Shown: positions 1-11,761, counted from the first letter of the stretch. The stretch: 64,000 nt of DNA from Umbilicaria muhlenbergii (GCA_000611775.1 KK106985.1:2740648-2804647), one strand, 5' to 3'. The notes: generated from the sequence alone by a model not told the origin. A program made the numbers and translations.

Positions 1-1262
1 TTCCACCGCACCGCCCGGAGCACCGTAGAGTAGACTTTCCTCCGGAGTATAGCCGAACGATACGATGAGTTGACTGAAAAAGTTCGAGATACCTCCATTG
101 GGAATATCGGCCGTACAGGCGTAAAATGCGAAAGCCCACGTCATAGGGTCGGTCAGCGCCTCTTTCAATTGATACATCTTGAAATGTTTGTTCCCTATGC
201 CTTGTTGGTTGATGCGCACGCGCTCAACTGCGAGTCTGCGATCGTCTTTGCTAAGCCATCGAGCATTAAGTTGATTGTCTGGCATCACAAAGAGGAAGAT
301 ACATCCAACCGCGGAAGTCAGGAGGCCAGTAACAAGGAAGACGATCTTCCAAGGAGCAATGGTGGAGCCGTGCAGGCGCGTGCCTTTGGCGATGGCATAA
401 GCTACTAGGCCTCCGAAGATCTGCGCGAAACCATTGAAGCTGAACCAGGTGCCGGTTCGTAAACCTTGCTCTCTCTTCGTGTACCACTGTGGAGGATTAG
501 CCCTTGTGGCTCCGGGTAAGCTCAATCATTTAGACATGCCTGAGAGGTAAAAAGCGCGAAACCAGGTGTAACAGCCGCCTCGAACACACCCAGGAAGAAT
601 CGAACCACGACAGCTCCTGCAAAGTTCTTGACTGCCGCCATGCAACAAAGTACCAAGCCCCACATTATGATACATAGCGAGGAATACTTGGCTAAGGGTA
701 GGCGTTGTAACAGTCTGTTGGTCGGGTATTCCCAAGCAAGGTAACCTATACTATTGTAAGCTCCAGTTCGTGTTCAATTGTGGATCGGAGGACCTCCATA
801 CCGAAGTAAAACATACTGCCAAGCCATTGGTAGTTATCACCCTTGAGTCCAATGTCCTTGCGAATTCCCATGACACTGGCATACGAGAGGGTGGTCTCTA
901 GAGCGTTTATCAGCTTATCAAGCCATTGACAGTGTGAGACATTGCACATACTGTCCAAGTAATTGAGACCATAGATCACACAGAGAAGCTGTACGAATGT
1001 TATCAGCATCATCCAGCCCAAAATTCCTTAACCTTGGGTGTAGATATACTGGCATGAGATTCAGGTCAATCTTCCGCAACAGCCTCTTATTCGTTGCCTC
1101 GTCCAAGACCAATATTTCGCCCTCACGGCCAGCAAACGCCTTCATAGCCTCGTCCGCATCATTGGCATGTTTCAGCACCTTATCGGGAGCGGTGCCAGTG
1201 ACCTTGGGGGATATGGTCTCCTTCTCCATATCTAGTGGGATGGCAGCCTTTTCCGAAGCCAT
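1..1262 (-). CDS. Dal5-like MFS anion/allantoate transporter (5' part, gene runs off left edge)
   Basis: The first 346 residues of a member of the anion:cation symporter family of MFS permeases (allantoate/nicotinate/vitamin type), expected in the plasma membrane. Exons read 1262-1050, 988-952, 897-802, 745-540 and 486 to the window edge; all phases agree. The start at 1262 gives a cytoplasmic N-terminus ending in the family signature LLRKIDLNLMP. It continues with LLCVIYGLNYLDKTTLSYAS (helix 1), then the family motif with GYLAWEYPTN, then RFFLGVFEAAVTPGF (helix 4 region) and QWYTKREQG. The last visible residues are GYTPEESLLYGAPGGAV, so roughly the final third is missing. The fourth intron (487-539) begins with GC rather than GT. 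The specific substrate cannot be told. A second family member lies at 26.4-28.3 kb. Confidence 0.9.
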
Positions 1263-2236
1263 TGTCCTTAACTTCTGGAGGAGGCTTCAGCGATGGCTAT
1301 ATAGCCACGGCGTGGGAGGTGAGCAGGAAGACAGTATCTCCCTAATCTTGGACAATCGCAACTCGTTATCAGTACGGTATCGGCTTGCGGTTCGGCCTTG
1401 ACGTAGCACAGCGCGCATGCTGCATATCAGACCTGGTGTGTTCGAGCCCATGCAAGTAGACGCCATGATCGGCAGTTGTTATGCCTGAAGGCAGATAGTC
1501 GTGGCCCTCGTTGGTGGAAGAAAGAGGGGAAATGTAGGTGTTCGAGGTATGGCCAAACAGGAAGGTCAGGGACAGCTTGGCAGCATTAATAAGCAGAGTC
1601 GTCGATAGCATGGCTTGACGCGGCGAGGAGGAGCGTCTGTACTCTTTCAAGCTCGCCGTGCGTAAGGATCGACTCGTGTAGTTGAAATTGGCACCCCAAA
1701 CCTGCGATCATATGGTTCCTCAAGGAGCGGGATACAGCACTAGGAGACGATGGATATATCCCGTGTAGCTCTTTCCATGGCCATTACATCTGTCACTGCG
1801 TTTTTCTCGAGCGTTGAAACAGCCACCTTCGAGCTACTGCTCCCTCTATCGAGTCAGGTTTCTCCATCGCATGCCAAGTCACGAGCAGGAGAAGAGCTCG
1901 CGGGCATTTATGACGGTGCTTTGAAACGGAATCGGAAGAAACCCACCGCATATCGCGTTTCGAAGGAACTGATTTCGCCGTATGTGAAAACTTTCTTTGC
2001 GATCATGATACATTTCAACTGTATCTCAAACAGATCACATTGATATGCGATTTTGCGGTTGTGATTGATTAGTGCTCATAAGTTCTGTGAGTTTGGTTTT
2101 GTAGCAGTGTGCTGCATCATCCCACGTTCTTCGCAGATACGTGTAGAACAATGCATATATGGTCTCAGCATGGCACTGCTGCCCAGAAGGAGGATTACCC
2201 TCAAGTGCTGGTCCCAAGGGCCCGAAAGTCGGCATC
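1263..2236. other. Intergenic region
   Basis: Between the divergent MFS gene and the secreted-protein gene. Open frames at 1369-1650 (-) and 1750-2043 (+) show no recognisable domain and no splice partner, so no gene is called. It should hold both promoters; no clear TATA box or repeat was seen. Confidence 0.5.
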
Positions 2237-2906
2237 ATGCGGTCCTTCGCTCTACCACTCATGTCCGTCCTCATGCCGCTCATTGTTCTGAGCCAGGCAG
2301 CTCCGGTCTCGACTGCCAGCAGTCCTGCGTCGGTATTGTTGCCGCGAAGCCAACTCTGCTACGGATCTACCACCAAAGCGGGAACGTGAGTCTTCCGACC
2401 TGCACCACGCCCGATGCAATCAACGACGTGGAGCGATGATCTCTAACACGTGACCGCTCAGTCGCTTCGAACCACGTGACCTCAACTTGCCCGAATCCGC
2501 GCCGCCTATTACCCGCCTCATCGCCCGCACCCCACCCCGCATGTTCTTCTGCACGCCTGGCACCACCACCTACGTTGCCGTAGACTTCGCCTATCGACTT
2601 CCCGACCATCTTTCAACCCTGCACTTGATAATTGACGCTCACCGTGACGTCCTGGACTGGGTCTCCCAACATGGTGACGGCGTGCTCCCGCAGGGTTACT
2701 TCACCTATCACGAGCTTGGCCTTGAGCTATATTATGAGAATGCGAACAACCATCAATTAACGTGGGGTGTAGTCGGTAGTGCGAGTTTTGCGCTCTGGAA
2801 TTATGTGAATTGGTTGGCGAGTACTTGGGCGGCCGTTGGAGCCATCACGTTTGCGGTGTTTGATGGGCCGAATCAGGTGGGGACGGGGTATGTGCAACTG
2901 CAGTGA
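2237..2906 (+). CDS. Small predicted secreted protein, unknown function
   Basis: Two exons, 2237-2385 and 2462-2906, joined by a 76-base intron with a GTGAGT donor, a CTCTAACAC branch site and a CAG acceptor. The product is 197 residues. It opens with a strong signal peptide (MRSFALPLMSVLMPLIVLSQA) and probable cleavage near residue 20. The mature part has few cysteines (two seen: in SQLCYG and FFCTPG) and is rich in aromatic residues. A middle stretch resembles a folded domain (WVSQHGDGVLPQGYFTYHE), followed by a hydrophobic helix-like run near WNYVNWLASTWAAVGAI. The mature length and pattern are like many conserved fungal secreted proteins, but I do not recognise the family. Splice consensus and frame retention support it as a real gene; effector or cell-wall roles would be guesses. 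Confidence 0.6.
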
Positions 2907-4270
2907 TTTCTCGATTGGTGATAAGGGAGCCATTGACGGGGACTTGGGATCCGTGGAACGTCTATCATGGAGTTATCGTCCTTAAGGTTCTTTTAAAGGA
3001 GGTTATATCGTTTTGCAGTCATCACCTTGCGTTCGAAACGACTAGCGAGTCGGAACAGCATTCATACCACGGCCGAACAAATAAATGTGGACAAGGCCTG
3101 CCTCTCTTCAGAAACCGTCCTCAAGTACTCCATCATGGCCGTAATCTGCCGTCGTAATCTAAAGACTATCCCGGCATGGCGGAAGGTTCAACTGGAGATG
3201 CGGTGCGCTACCTCCCCTCACATGCCCAACACTTAAACAACTTCGTCCCAACAACTGACGTTTTGACCAGACAGCTTGCGTCCTGCTATAGCTGGGGTAT
3301 CCGTGCTATGCTCTCGCCTCAACGTTGTGTGGTGTCGGGGCTCTCGCTGGACCATGTTCGTGGCAAACCCAACGCAGTTAGTGTTACCAGTAAGCGGGCG
3401 CTTCTCTACAACGTCCTACGAGTAGCTGGCCGCTAAAGCTTCTACTCTGTATTTCGGAGCAGTTGATGTTTTCCAGCAACTATAAGACCTGGAACAGCTC
3501 TTTCTGAGCCATGTGCATTTGCATCGAATCGTTGTGGAGCAGCCAGAGCCGCTCGCTACACTCAAATCTTTGTTACCTCGCTTTGAGCCCATAGAGTCGT
3601 ACAATACAGCTGACTGCATACAATTACCCGACCAGACACTCTTGTAGCCTTTGGAAAACCTTGACTTGTGATTGCACGGCAAAGACTGCTGTGTTATCTA
3701 GAATGTCTTGCACTTCTTTTCCTACGAGCAAAAATTGTCCCAAGATCTTTCCAACGTCGTCTCCTGCTGCGGCTGAGTATTTCCAGTTGATCTTGGATTG
3801 AACACCGTAGTATCGAAGAGTGTACACTGTTTCGGGTGTATTTTTCTCTTTGCTATCTTCACGTTTTGCAGATTGTTATTTGCTCTCATGGATGGATACC
3901 ACTATCAACGACTCCTCAGTGACGCTGCAACTTTTGGTCCCTTAACCAGCCTTCACTTCGTGGAGGTTTGGAGATTTGAGGTACAAGATTATGCCCACAC
4001 GTAGACGGCTAGGAGCTGATGGTTCAAATAGGATTCTACGAGAAATGTCTTTTCAGAAGGGACTATCCTCCCAGATGATGTTCCAAGCTGGCTTCAAGAT
4101 ACAGTAAGCTGGATCTCTGATCGCAGGGCTTTCTAGGTATGGTTTGCTGACGAGGACGTCAAAGAATCCTAGGGCATCAACAAGAGAAGGGGATTCTCCT
4201 ACCGAGGGCCTGAGGATAATGTGAGCGGTCCTCTGGATGCACTCTGAGCGGGGCTGCATCTTACGCCTTG
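2907..4270. other. Gene-poor stretch
   Basis: No convincing gene. A possible upstream exon of the next gene lies at 3888-3980 (begins MDGYHYQRLLSDAATFGP and is followed by a GTACAA donor), but no join through 3981-4270 could be made. An open frame at 3624-3827 on the minus strand looks mildly protein-like and may be a relic. Confidence 0.4.
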
Positions 4271-5896
4271 ATGGATAGAATGTTGGCCGGATCTCCCATA
4301 GATCGGATGACACTATTACCGCTACCAACACATCGAGAAACATTTGAGCGGATCATGACTGCTTTCGACTTACCGCGTTCTTATCTAGAAGTACTCTATC
4401 AGGGCACGGCAACATTCCTAAAGATACCGTCAGGCCAATGTGCAGTAACGGGCGGCCTTCAAGGTAAGAACACAAGCCACCCAAAGATGTGTGCCAGGCT
4501 CACGTAGAGGTAGCGGGTTTCATCTTGCAGGAAAGCTTCACAACATCAGCGCACTTTGCTGCAGCCTTGAACTTCAACTCTCAGCAACATCTTACTTCAG
4601 CCCTGGTCGCTGGGCTGCAACAGCATGAGATTCTCAATGCCTGTGCCAGACTCCGGCACTCCCAGGAATACATTGCATTACCTATGCTTCTTCCGGCTCT
4701 ACTCCTAGAGCTCAGGGTCGGCTCCGTCACAAGGAAAGTCGTGGACTCCCATCAAGAAATCTGTGACGTTGAGTATGAAACAGGACTATGGACGGATTCG
4801 GACCACCAGACGGCCTCTGGGAGAGAACAGGGCAGTTCGGGCCTCTGGGAAACCAGCGACTTCAATCGCATCTCGCGGCAACTGACAAGCGTTTCTGCCA
4901 AACTGGCCTACTGCACTTATACGTGCCAGGTCCATCTTCCAATGCTTGACGAGCTAGACCAGGTGAACCATGAAAGTGTCAACAGCGCTTCACCTGGCCG
5001 TAAGCCTGATCTGCAACGCGTCAATGCATGCCTCCAGGCTAACAACGCACTCCTACGCGGCTGGCTTCAAGCGAGTTCCCTTCGCGCTACGTATCTCTCA
5101 CAGCGGGCCCAGGCCCAAGTCCAAACAGTAAGCAAGAGGCGATCGCATAAGCCAGGCTCCATACTAAAGAGCTTCTTACTGCTAGATCTATAGCCGGATC
5201 GCCCAGAACGACAACATGCTCAACGTGCAGATTGCGGAAGTCAGCCAGAGAGATAACGCAGCCATCAAAGCTATCGCCGAAGACTCGAAAATGGTTGCCC
5301 TCGCCACGTCGCGCGATAGTGCGGTCATGCGCACGATTGCGGCCGTGACTATTCTGTTCCTGCCTGCGACTTTCACGGCGGTATGTTAGCGGCCTCCCGG
5401 CCATTTCCTACATCGGATATAGCAGTCCCAAACACAATCCATACTTCTGAAGCCCGGCCGAGTGTTCCGGATGCCCTATTGCCCTCCCTCGGGCTTTCCT
5501 TGCGCGTACCATACCCTACCCCAGACTCCTGGGCTAGCACATGTCAGCGCAATCGGAACACCGCGCCACCCTCCCGCCAGAAATCTCCACCACCACTCAC
5601 GCACTTCCTCCTCCCGCGCTTCCCCACCCCTCTCTTGACTCCCCAGGCTAAGACCCACCTTCCTTCCTCACCGTACCTTTTAGACTCATTCACCCCGGTA
5701 ATAGACCCTCTTCAGCACCACCTTCTTCAACTTCCAAGCCCCCCAAACCAAAAACGTCGTCTCCTGGTGGCTCTGGCTCTACTGGGTCGTCACCGTCGCG
5801 CTGACAGTTGTCATCCACACGGCTTGGTACGTCACGAGCAAGCGGCGAGAGCGCCGGATGATGCGGGATTTGGGGCGGAGGGAGCGGGAGTTTTGA
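4271..5896 (+). CDS. CorA-like two-helix membrane protein (fungal expansion family)
   Basis: Exons 4271-4463, 4508-5127, 5186-5380 and 5705-5896 give 399 residues with consistent phases. It belongs to the large fungal group of proteins ending in a CorA-type magnesium channel fold: a long helical cytoplasmic part, then RAQAQVQTIYSRIAQNDN, then the first membrane helix (AAVTILFLPATFTATLFS) and a second helix (WWLWLYWVVTVALTVVIHTAW) with a basic tail. In true CorA proteins the first helix ends in the GMN selectivity motif. Here that place reads FSTTFFNFQ, so metal transport is not assured. The last intron is unusually long for this window (324 bases). The N-terminus is uncertain: 4271 is the first ATG in frame, but an exon near 3888-3980 may belong. 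Function unknown; many relatives act as membrane anchors or sensors at most by guess. Confidence 0.78.
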
Positions 5897-6251
5897 GTTG
5901 GGGGGGTGGGATGCTGGGCGATAGAGTAAAGTCAAGTAGGATAGGGTAGGGAGAGGTGGACGAGAGGGCAGAGAAGGAATTTGGTGGGTTGTTCTGGTGG
6001 TTGGAGGCCCGGTCGAGTAAAGAAGGGGTAGACGAGGAGCTCCCCCTCGCCCGTAAGGCGTGGATTCTATAGGCTAAGCATCTGCTCGGCATGTCCATCG
6101 TACCCCTTTCTCTCTATCTGCAATCGCCCTCGCCATCACACTACCCCGACTTCCACACCAGTCGTCTGTCATAACGGCGTTGCGCTTCCCATGTCTATCG
6201 ACCCGAACTCGAAACCCAAACCCGCTGATGCATCTACCCAAGCCCGCTAAT
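5897..6251. other. Convergent 3' intergenic region
   Basis: Short non-coding gap between the ends of the CorA-like and NIPA genes. Nothing recognised. Confidence 0.5.
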
Positions 6252-8590
6252 CTATATAAACGCCCCCGCACCTCCACCTCCACCGCCACCTCCACCCCCT
6301 CCACCCCTCCCATTCCCTCCACCATCCCTCTCCCTCTCCCTCTCCCTCTCCCTAAACCCCAACAAAACATCCCTCCCCTCCTTCTCCCTCTCCCTCTCCC
6401 TCTCCTCCACAATCGGCACCACCCCCGCCCCCAACCCCAACCCCGACACCGGCCTCGCCGCCGCCCCGCCCGTCACCCCCCCCCAATCAATCCCACTACC
6501 CCCATCATCCACATCCGCCTCCGCCTCCCCATCTTCCCCATCGTCCTCCTCACTCCGATACCCCGCCCCCCCCGGCCCCGCCCTCCCATCCCCCTTCACC
6601 AACCCCAGCCGCTCCTCCTCCGTCGCCGTCTTCAACCCGGGAATCCCGTCGCGACTGCCGCCGCTGCCGCCGCGCAGCCCGCGCCGACTGCGACTGCCGC
6701 CGAGACCGGCCCGGCTGGCGGGCCGCTGGTAGCTGAAGTCGCTGGGGGAGGGCGACGACGGTTTCTTCTGGTGGTGGTGGTGGGGGTGGAAGACGTTTTG
6801 GAAACTAAACTGCCGCTTCGCACTCGCCGGCAGCGGGGGGCGCGTGTTGGGATCGGGATCGGTATTGTCGAACGAGGCGGTCGAGGCGGACCCGGCGGAG
6901 GGGAAGCGCGCGCCCGACGGAGCGGCCGGGTGGGCGGTGGAGGACGGGTCGGCAGCGCCGTCGTGTTGGAGGGAGGGGGGCAGGCCGAAGACGTGCGGGG
7001 TGCGGAGGGGGTCGTCGGCTTTGTAGCTGGGGGGGAGGGTGATTTCGGTCAGGGCGACGGGGTGCGTGGGGTTGGATGCCGGGTCGGAGGCGTGGGTCTT
7101 GCGTTGGCCGGGGAGGAGGGAGCTGTGCGCGCGGCGGCGGACGCTGTCGAGGAAACTGCCGTGGAAGGCGCTGTGGCCGCTTGTAGGGCGGTTGTCGTCG
7201 TCGGCGTCGGCGTCGGCGTCGTGGTCGTCGTCCGTGGGGAAGTGCGTCAGGCCAAGAGGGGGGTGGAGGGTTTTCCGTCTGACGATTGTGCCGCTGACGC
7301 CTGGGCCGAGGACGGTTTTTCGTCGGCGGAGGCCGTCCCATTCGACTTGCTCGTTTTCGCCAATCGGCTCCATTTGGTCTTTCATGCGCTCTTCGTGCAC
7401 TTTTTTCGCTTCGGCCACTTCCATCTTTTGCCGTGACATGGAGATTCTTCGGATGATGGCGGCGGTGCCGCGGATGGCGTCTGCTTTTGGTTCCGACTCG
7501 GGTTGCTCTTGCTCGGCGACTGTGCGCACTTGGTCGAGATCACCGGCGAAGACGGCGGCGTCGGGGACGTCTTTGGCGGATTTGGAGAGTTGTAGTAGGA
7601 TTACACCGGCGCAGATCTGGAGAAAGCCCATCACGACTGTGGCAATGGAGGTGGGGGTGCCTTTGAAGCCCCTGAAGAGAATTGCGGATGTGACGATGGT
7701 GGAGCTGGTGAAGAAGACATAGTAGGTTGGCGTGACGAGTGCGGCGTTGAAGATGTTGAGGGCTTTCTGATAGGGTGTTAGAATCCGCTTCCGTCTGGAG
7801 GAGGAGCCTCACTCACGTTCAGATAGATAATTTCCGTAACAAGCGTAGTAACGACAAAAACAAGCAGAACATATAGAAACCATTGATTGAACTGCGGTGT
7901 CCCTCCCGCTTGCGCCACGACCGCTGCCCCAAGACCCTGGGTGGCAACGACACTCAGTCCCCCAATCAAGCTGCAAATGCTCAAATAGACCAACATACTC
8001 CTCTTGCCATACCTCGGCCCCGCCCACAATGCAATAAAGACACATGCAACGATGACAACCCCCGCATAACTCAAGAACCCTGGTGCAATGACAAAATGCT
8101 GCATCTCTTGTATCGTAGCCGCCGAACTTTCCGACGGCGCGTTCATAACAATAACGACCGACCCAATGATGCAGTTGAAACAGCCAGTCTTGCCCACAAA
8201 GCTCAAACGTTCTTTCAGGAAAATGGCGGATAGGATGGTGGTGATGACGACGGAGAGGGCGCCTAACGGGGTGACTAGGATGGCGTCGACGAAGGCGTAG
8301 GCGACGAAGTTGCATATTTCCCCGACAATCATCAGGGTCATGCCGGTCCACCAGTAGGCGTTCTTGAGGTATCCATAGCCTTCACCGGCCTCTTCGTTGT
8401 ATTTGACATTGGCCTTGAGCAGCCCCACCTTCTTCAAGACGAACGACACTCCGATGAAAACGCCGGACGCGATTGCCAGGGAAATGCCAACAGCCTTGTA
8501 GGCCGGCGGTCGAGTTGCAGTGTTGGGATTGCTGCTCGCCCGGGCGTACAGCTCGTGGGCGGTGGAGAGGACATCGGCGGTTGCATCCAT
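6252..8590 (-). CDS. NIPA-type magnesium transporter with long cytoplasmic tail
   Basis: Two exons, 8590-7817 and 7766-6252, split by a 50-base intron (GTGAGT donor, TTCTAACAC branch). The product is 762 residues. Residues about 30-325 form the NIPA/DUF803 core of roughly nine membrane helices: GVFIGVSFVLKKVGLL, WWTGMTLMIVGEICNFVAY, the strongly conserved LVTPLGALSVV and IFLKE, then LNKALNIFNAALVTPTYYV across the splice site. NIPA proteins move Mg2+ and related divalent cations. The remaining ~440 residues are a low-complexity cytoplasmic tail with Arg/Glu dipeptide runs from a CCCTCT microsatellite (about 6300-6410), an Asp/Ala repeat near 7200-7225 and a poly-Gly run before the stop. Such a tail is common in fungal NIPA proteins but this one is long. 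An upstream in-frame extension exists; 8590 was chosen because the conserved part begins just after it. Confidence 0.93.
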
Positions 8591-8653
8591 GTCGGCGGGG
8601 AGGGCGAGGTCGGCAGTGAATGCTGCGAGTCGGGGAATGAGGGTGAAGGAACA

Positions 8654-8709
8654 GGAGAGGGACGAGGGTGGTGAGATGGTAGGAGAGGGACGAGGGTGGT
8701 GAGATGGTG
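8654..8709. repeat. Tandem duplication, 2 x 28 bases
   Basis: Two copies of a purine-rich unit beginning GGAGAGGGACGAGGG, differing at the last base. It lies 60-120 bases upstream of the NIPA start, probably in the 5' leader or core promoter. Confidence 0.75.
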
Positions 8710-9123
8710 GAAGAGAGGACTCGTTGTCGTTATCGAGGGAGCATGAGGATTCGAAGGTGGCAATTGCTCGACGCTCCTTTCGAATGGCGCCACAAGGGTG
8801 CGAGCCTTGACGGGAAGGGCTCCCTGACTGCTGAAGAGGCAAAAGGTGCAGATAGATAGGGCTGCAGCTTTGTTCGAGCTACGAAGTGCAAGTGCTCAGG
8901 CTCGTCAGGCTCCGCTGCACGGTCAGTCAATCAGAGCCGCGCGGTCTGGAAGGCTGCTCGCTACGGAATGGCCTAGTGACGTTGGTTGAGGCTGAGGCTG
9001 TGCCGGCGGAGAGGCTTGATCCGATCAGGGATTGCGGTCGCAATCGAAGTATTCGGCCTGGATGGATTCCGGGGATGCTCGAGGACACAGGATGTAGGAA
9101 TAACAGTGCGGTTGGAGAAATCA

Positions 9124-9163
9124 ATGAAGAATGATGAATGATGAATAATGAATGATGAATGCT
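9124..9163. repeat. ATGA-type microsatellite
   Basis: Imperfect tandem of GAATGAT/GAATAAT units, about six copies, in intergenic DNA. Confidence 0.7.
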
Positions 9164-9838
9164 GATGGCGGCAAAGATCGATCAACAAAGTGCCGTACCC
9201 CTGCTGCAGCTTGCAATCTACACATCAAGGCTTTCACCACTTCACCTGAGCCCGGGGGGGAGGGGGGGGGCGTCGCGTCTCGTGCGCCCAGTGGCCAAAG
9301 GGCATCAGTGGCCCGGAGTGTGTGTTGAGCCGACATGCTGCTATTTCGGGACACGTGCTCGGCCTGGCCTCTCCCCAGCAACGAATCAAACAAGCGGGGC
9401 ATGAGACTGCCCGTGTGTCACGTGCCGGGTGTCGTTTCTCCAGTCCCTTCCTGTACCACTCGATCTATGCTTTGCGCCTGTCACTCGAACTTGTCCTCCT
9501 CTACGAAAGCTTTCAAGGGGCGTGCTGTATAAGGTCGTGTTCCTATTTCCACCAGTAGAAAGTATGTGCTATGCCGTCACATCTACAGTAACTCATGAGG
9601 CCAGTCGGAGACTTTATGATTCTTGATATGAGCGCAATCACAGCCCATTAGATCCCTTCAAATCATAGATTACATCCGCAAAAGCCACCGGAACTCCATC
9701 ACCATCTTGCAAGTGGATCTTGCAAGCGATGGTGTCGCAAGAGAAATTCCAAACCCCCAGATAGTATCACCAAGCATTCCCCACATACTCCCCCCCGCCC
9801 GCCATTTGAACGCCAGCAACCACGGAAGACAGTCAGCC

Positions 9839-11761
9839 TCATCTCATCGGGTATTCTGGTTTTCTCGCAAAGTTCACCACCGGCGGAGGTCCGTCGTTGT
9901 CCGGATACGGCAATTGGATCCGCCCGTCCGGCTGCCTCATCTGCTCCGTCCCGTCCGAGAAGCGCCGGATGGGGTTCTTGGGCGGCAGAGGCGGAGGAGT
10001 CCCCGTCTGGTACCCCTCGTGGCTCCTCCGCGGTGAAGGCGCGTATGAGTGGTTCGAGTATCCGTCATCTTGGTATTGCTGCTCACCGCTCACCCGATAC
10101 GGCACGTCACCGCTTGGTTGTGTTTGTGTTTGCGGGTACTGGTCCGGAGCGATCACGATGAACTTGTCTTCCTCCCTCGACTGTCGTTCGTATGGGTGTG
10201 TTGGGTTGACGGGATATTGTGGACCGGGCCGTGGTCGCGGCTTCAGTGGTAGCACCACGTCTGCGGGTAGCTCGACGGCCAGGGGGTTCAGCGGTGGCGG
10301 GATATCTGGCAGCGTCTTTTTCTCGTATGCATCGAGTTCGCCCGCCGTCGTGAGCCGAGTATGCCTCCTCCGAGCAAGCTCGATTCTAGCCATCTTCGCC
10401 GCTGCGTCCTGGTTGATCTTTTGCACCTCGGGCTTGGCTAGATATTGTCTGGTGTTGGTGCTGATCTCTGATACTCGATTCCATTCATTCATGCCGAACT
10501 CCCCAACACCGACCTCCACATTGAGCCGGTAGTAGTTTTCCGGGTTCACCCCCCTCTTAGCTAAATGTTCCGTTCGCATGTATTGGTGTGTTTCTTCGCA
10601 TCCTTCAATCTTCATGACCAACCTCCGCTTGGCCTCTGCGAAACCACCCAAACTGCCTCCAAGGAAGCCTTCCCACCACTCCGATTGCTGGTGGTTTGTT
10701 CCACTCGGTCGCTTGCCGGTTCCGATACTGACAAAAACTCCAACCTCACGCCCGGGCCACTCGTTCACCGCAGCTTCGTCCAGAATCAGTGGTGCCGGGT
10801 TGTATTTCCCCACCCCTTCATCGATGAAAACCGATTGCCCTATCTGTATCGGCTTGAACGCAAGTCCGATCGCGGATGTGGCGCGACCCGCTTGCCATAT
10901 CGTGCAATTAAACTCAGGTGCAGGCTCTTTTCGGGAATCATAAGACCGTAGGAGAGCTGACGAGCCATTCTTCGGGGTGCCTTTGTACACAGCTGTTACA
11001 GCACTGTCTGTCCGTTAGCAACTCCCCATCAAAAGTCCGGCGTTTTACTCACGTCTTGGTTCGGTTCTCCCGGTTGTCGTACAAGTAGGCATTCGCATTT
11101 CCCCATCGTGAGCCGACAGGGCCATGTGTAGACACAGGGCTAAACCCACTTGAAACGCTGATGCTTGAAGACCTGTCCGGCATATTGGGATACCCGCCGA
11201 TGCCACTGGTGGGTGTATTTGGCGTCATGGGGTAATAATATTGCCCTCCTTCAGGCGAACCGTCATTCCCCTCATCCACAAATATCGTATGTTCCCGAAC
11301 ACAGTCCTTTATCGCCTCTTCCAACTTTGATGCCTTGAACAGAGTTGTCGTGTAGGGGATGCCCGCGATTCTCTTGTCTGTTTCAAATACCCTCCGTGTC
11401 ATGCGCACATACACCTGCTTGCACGTCTCGATATCTAACCGTAACCGCCCTAGCATGATGGCGATGAGCCCTCCCGTGCCGGTCCCAGCAATGAGATCGA
11501 AGTGGTCGGCTGGTTTGGGTATTTGGTCTCGCTTTGGCGCCTTCCCTTCGCATTCGACATATGTTCGGTGCATGAGTTCTTGGAGTAAAATGAGCATCGA
11601 GTAGCCTCGAACGCCTCCGCCATCTGCGCGCATTAGCTTAGCAGTGCTCGCGCGCCGGTCAACGAGAAGACGAGTCACCAAAAGCACTTACCGAGCGATA
11701 GGATGCGCAGTGGCGGTCCCTTTGTGGTATCTTTGCGACGGAGCCGCGATGATTCATCCAT
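9839..11761 (-). CDS. Patatin-like phospholipase-family protein, nucleophile Ser replaced by Gly
   Basis: Exons 11761-11692, 11623-11053 and 11003-9839 give 601 residues. The start sits in a perfect GCCGCCATGG context. The patatin domain begins LRILSLDGGGVRGYS (oxyanion loop, Asp24-Gly-Gly-Gly), followed by FDLIAGTGTGGLIAIMLGRL. In active patatins the elbow reads GTSTGG; here residue 72 is Gly (codon GGC). The partner Asp-Gly motif appears as FIDEGVGKYNPAP near residue 275, so the second catalytic residue may survive but in DEG rather than DGG/DGA. The rest of the fold (RATSAIGLAF, VSIGTG) is kept. The C-terminal ~190 residues are Pro-rich with a PPPLPPKNP stretch that could bind SH3 domains. 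The conserved fold with a missing nucleophile suggests a lipid-binding or regulatory pseudoenzyme. Some fungal patatins share this variant from memory; not verified. Confidence 0.92.

Larger units (their letters stand above)
8591..9838. other. Intergenic region with short repeats
   Basis: Upstream of NIPA and downstream of the patatin gene. Holds a 28-base direct duplication at about 8654-8709 in the NIPA leader and an ATGA-type microsatellite at about 9124-9163. No gene seen. Confidence 0.5.

Noticed and set aside
1420-1450. TTCGAGC-containing stretch like a tRNA T-loop
   Set aside because: No matching T-stem, acceptor stem or D-arm could be drawn.
3416-3827. Minus-strand frames with mildly protein-like text (e.g. 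WKYSAAAGDDVGKILGQFL)
   Set aside because: Too short, no clear family; could be a relic of an NLR N-terminus but not supportable.
4053-4343. 96-codon minus frame overlapping the CorA-like start
   Set aside because: Opposes a supported gene and has no domain.
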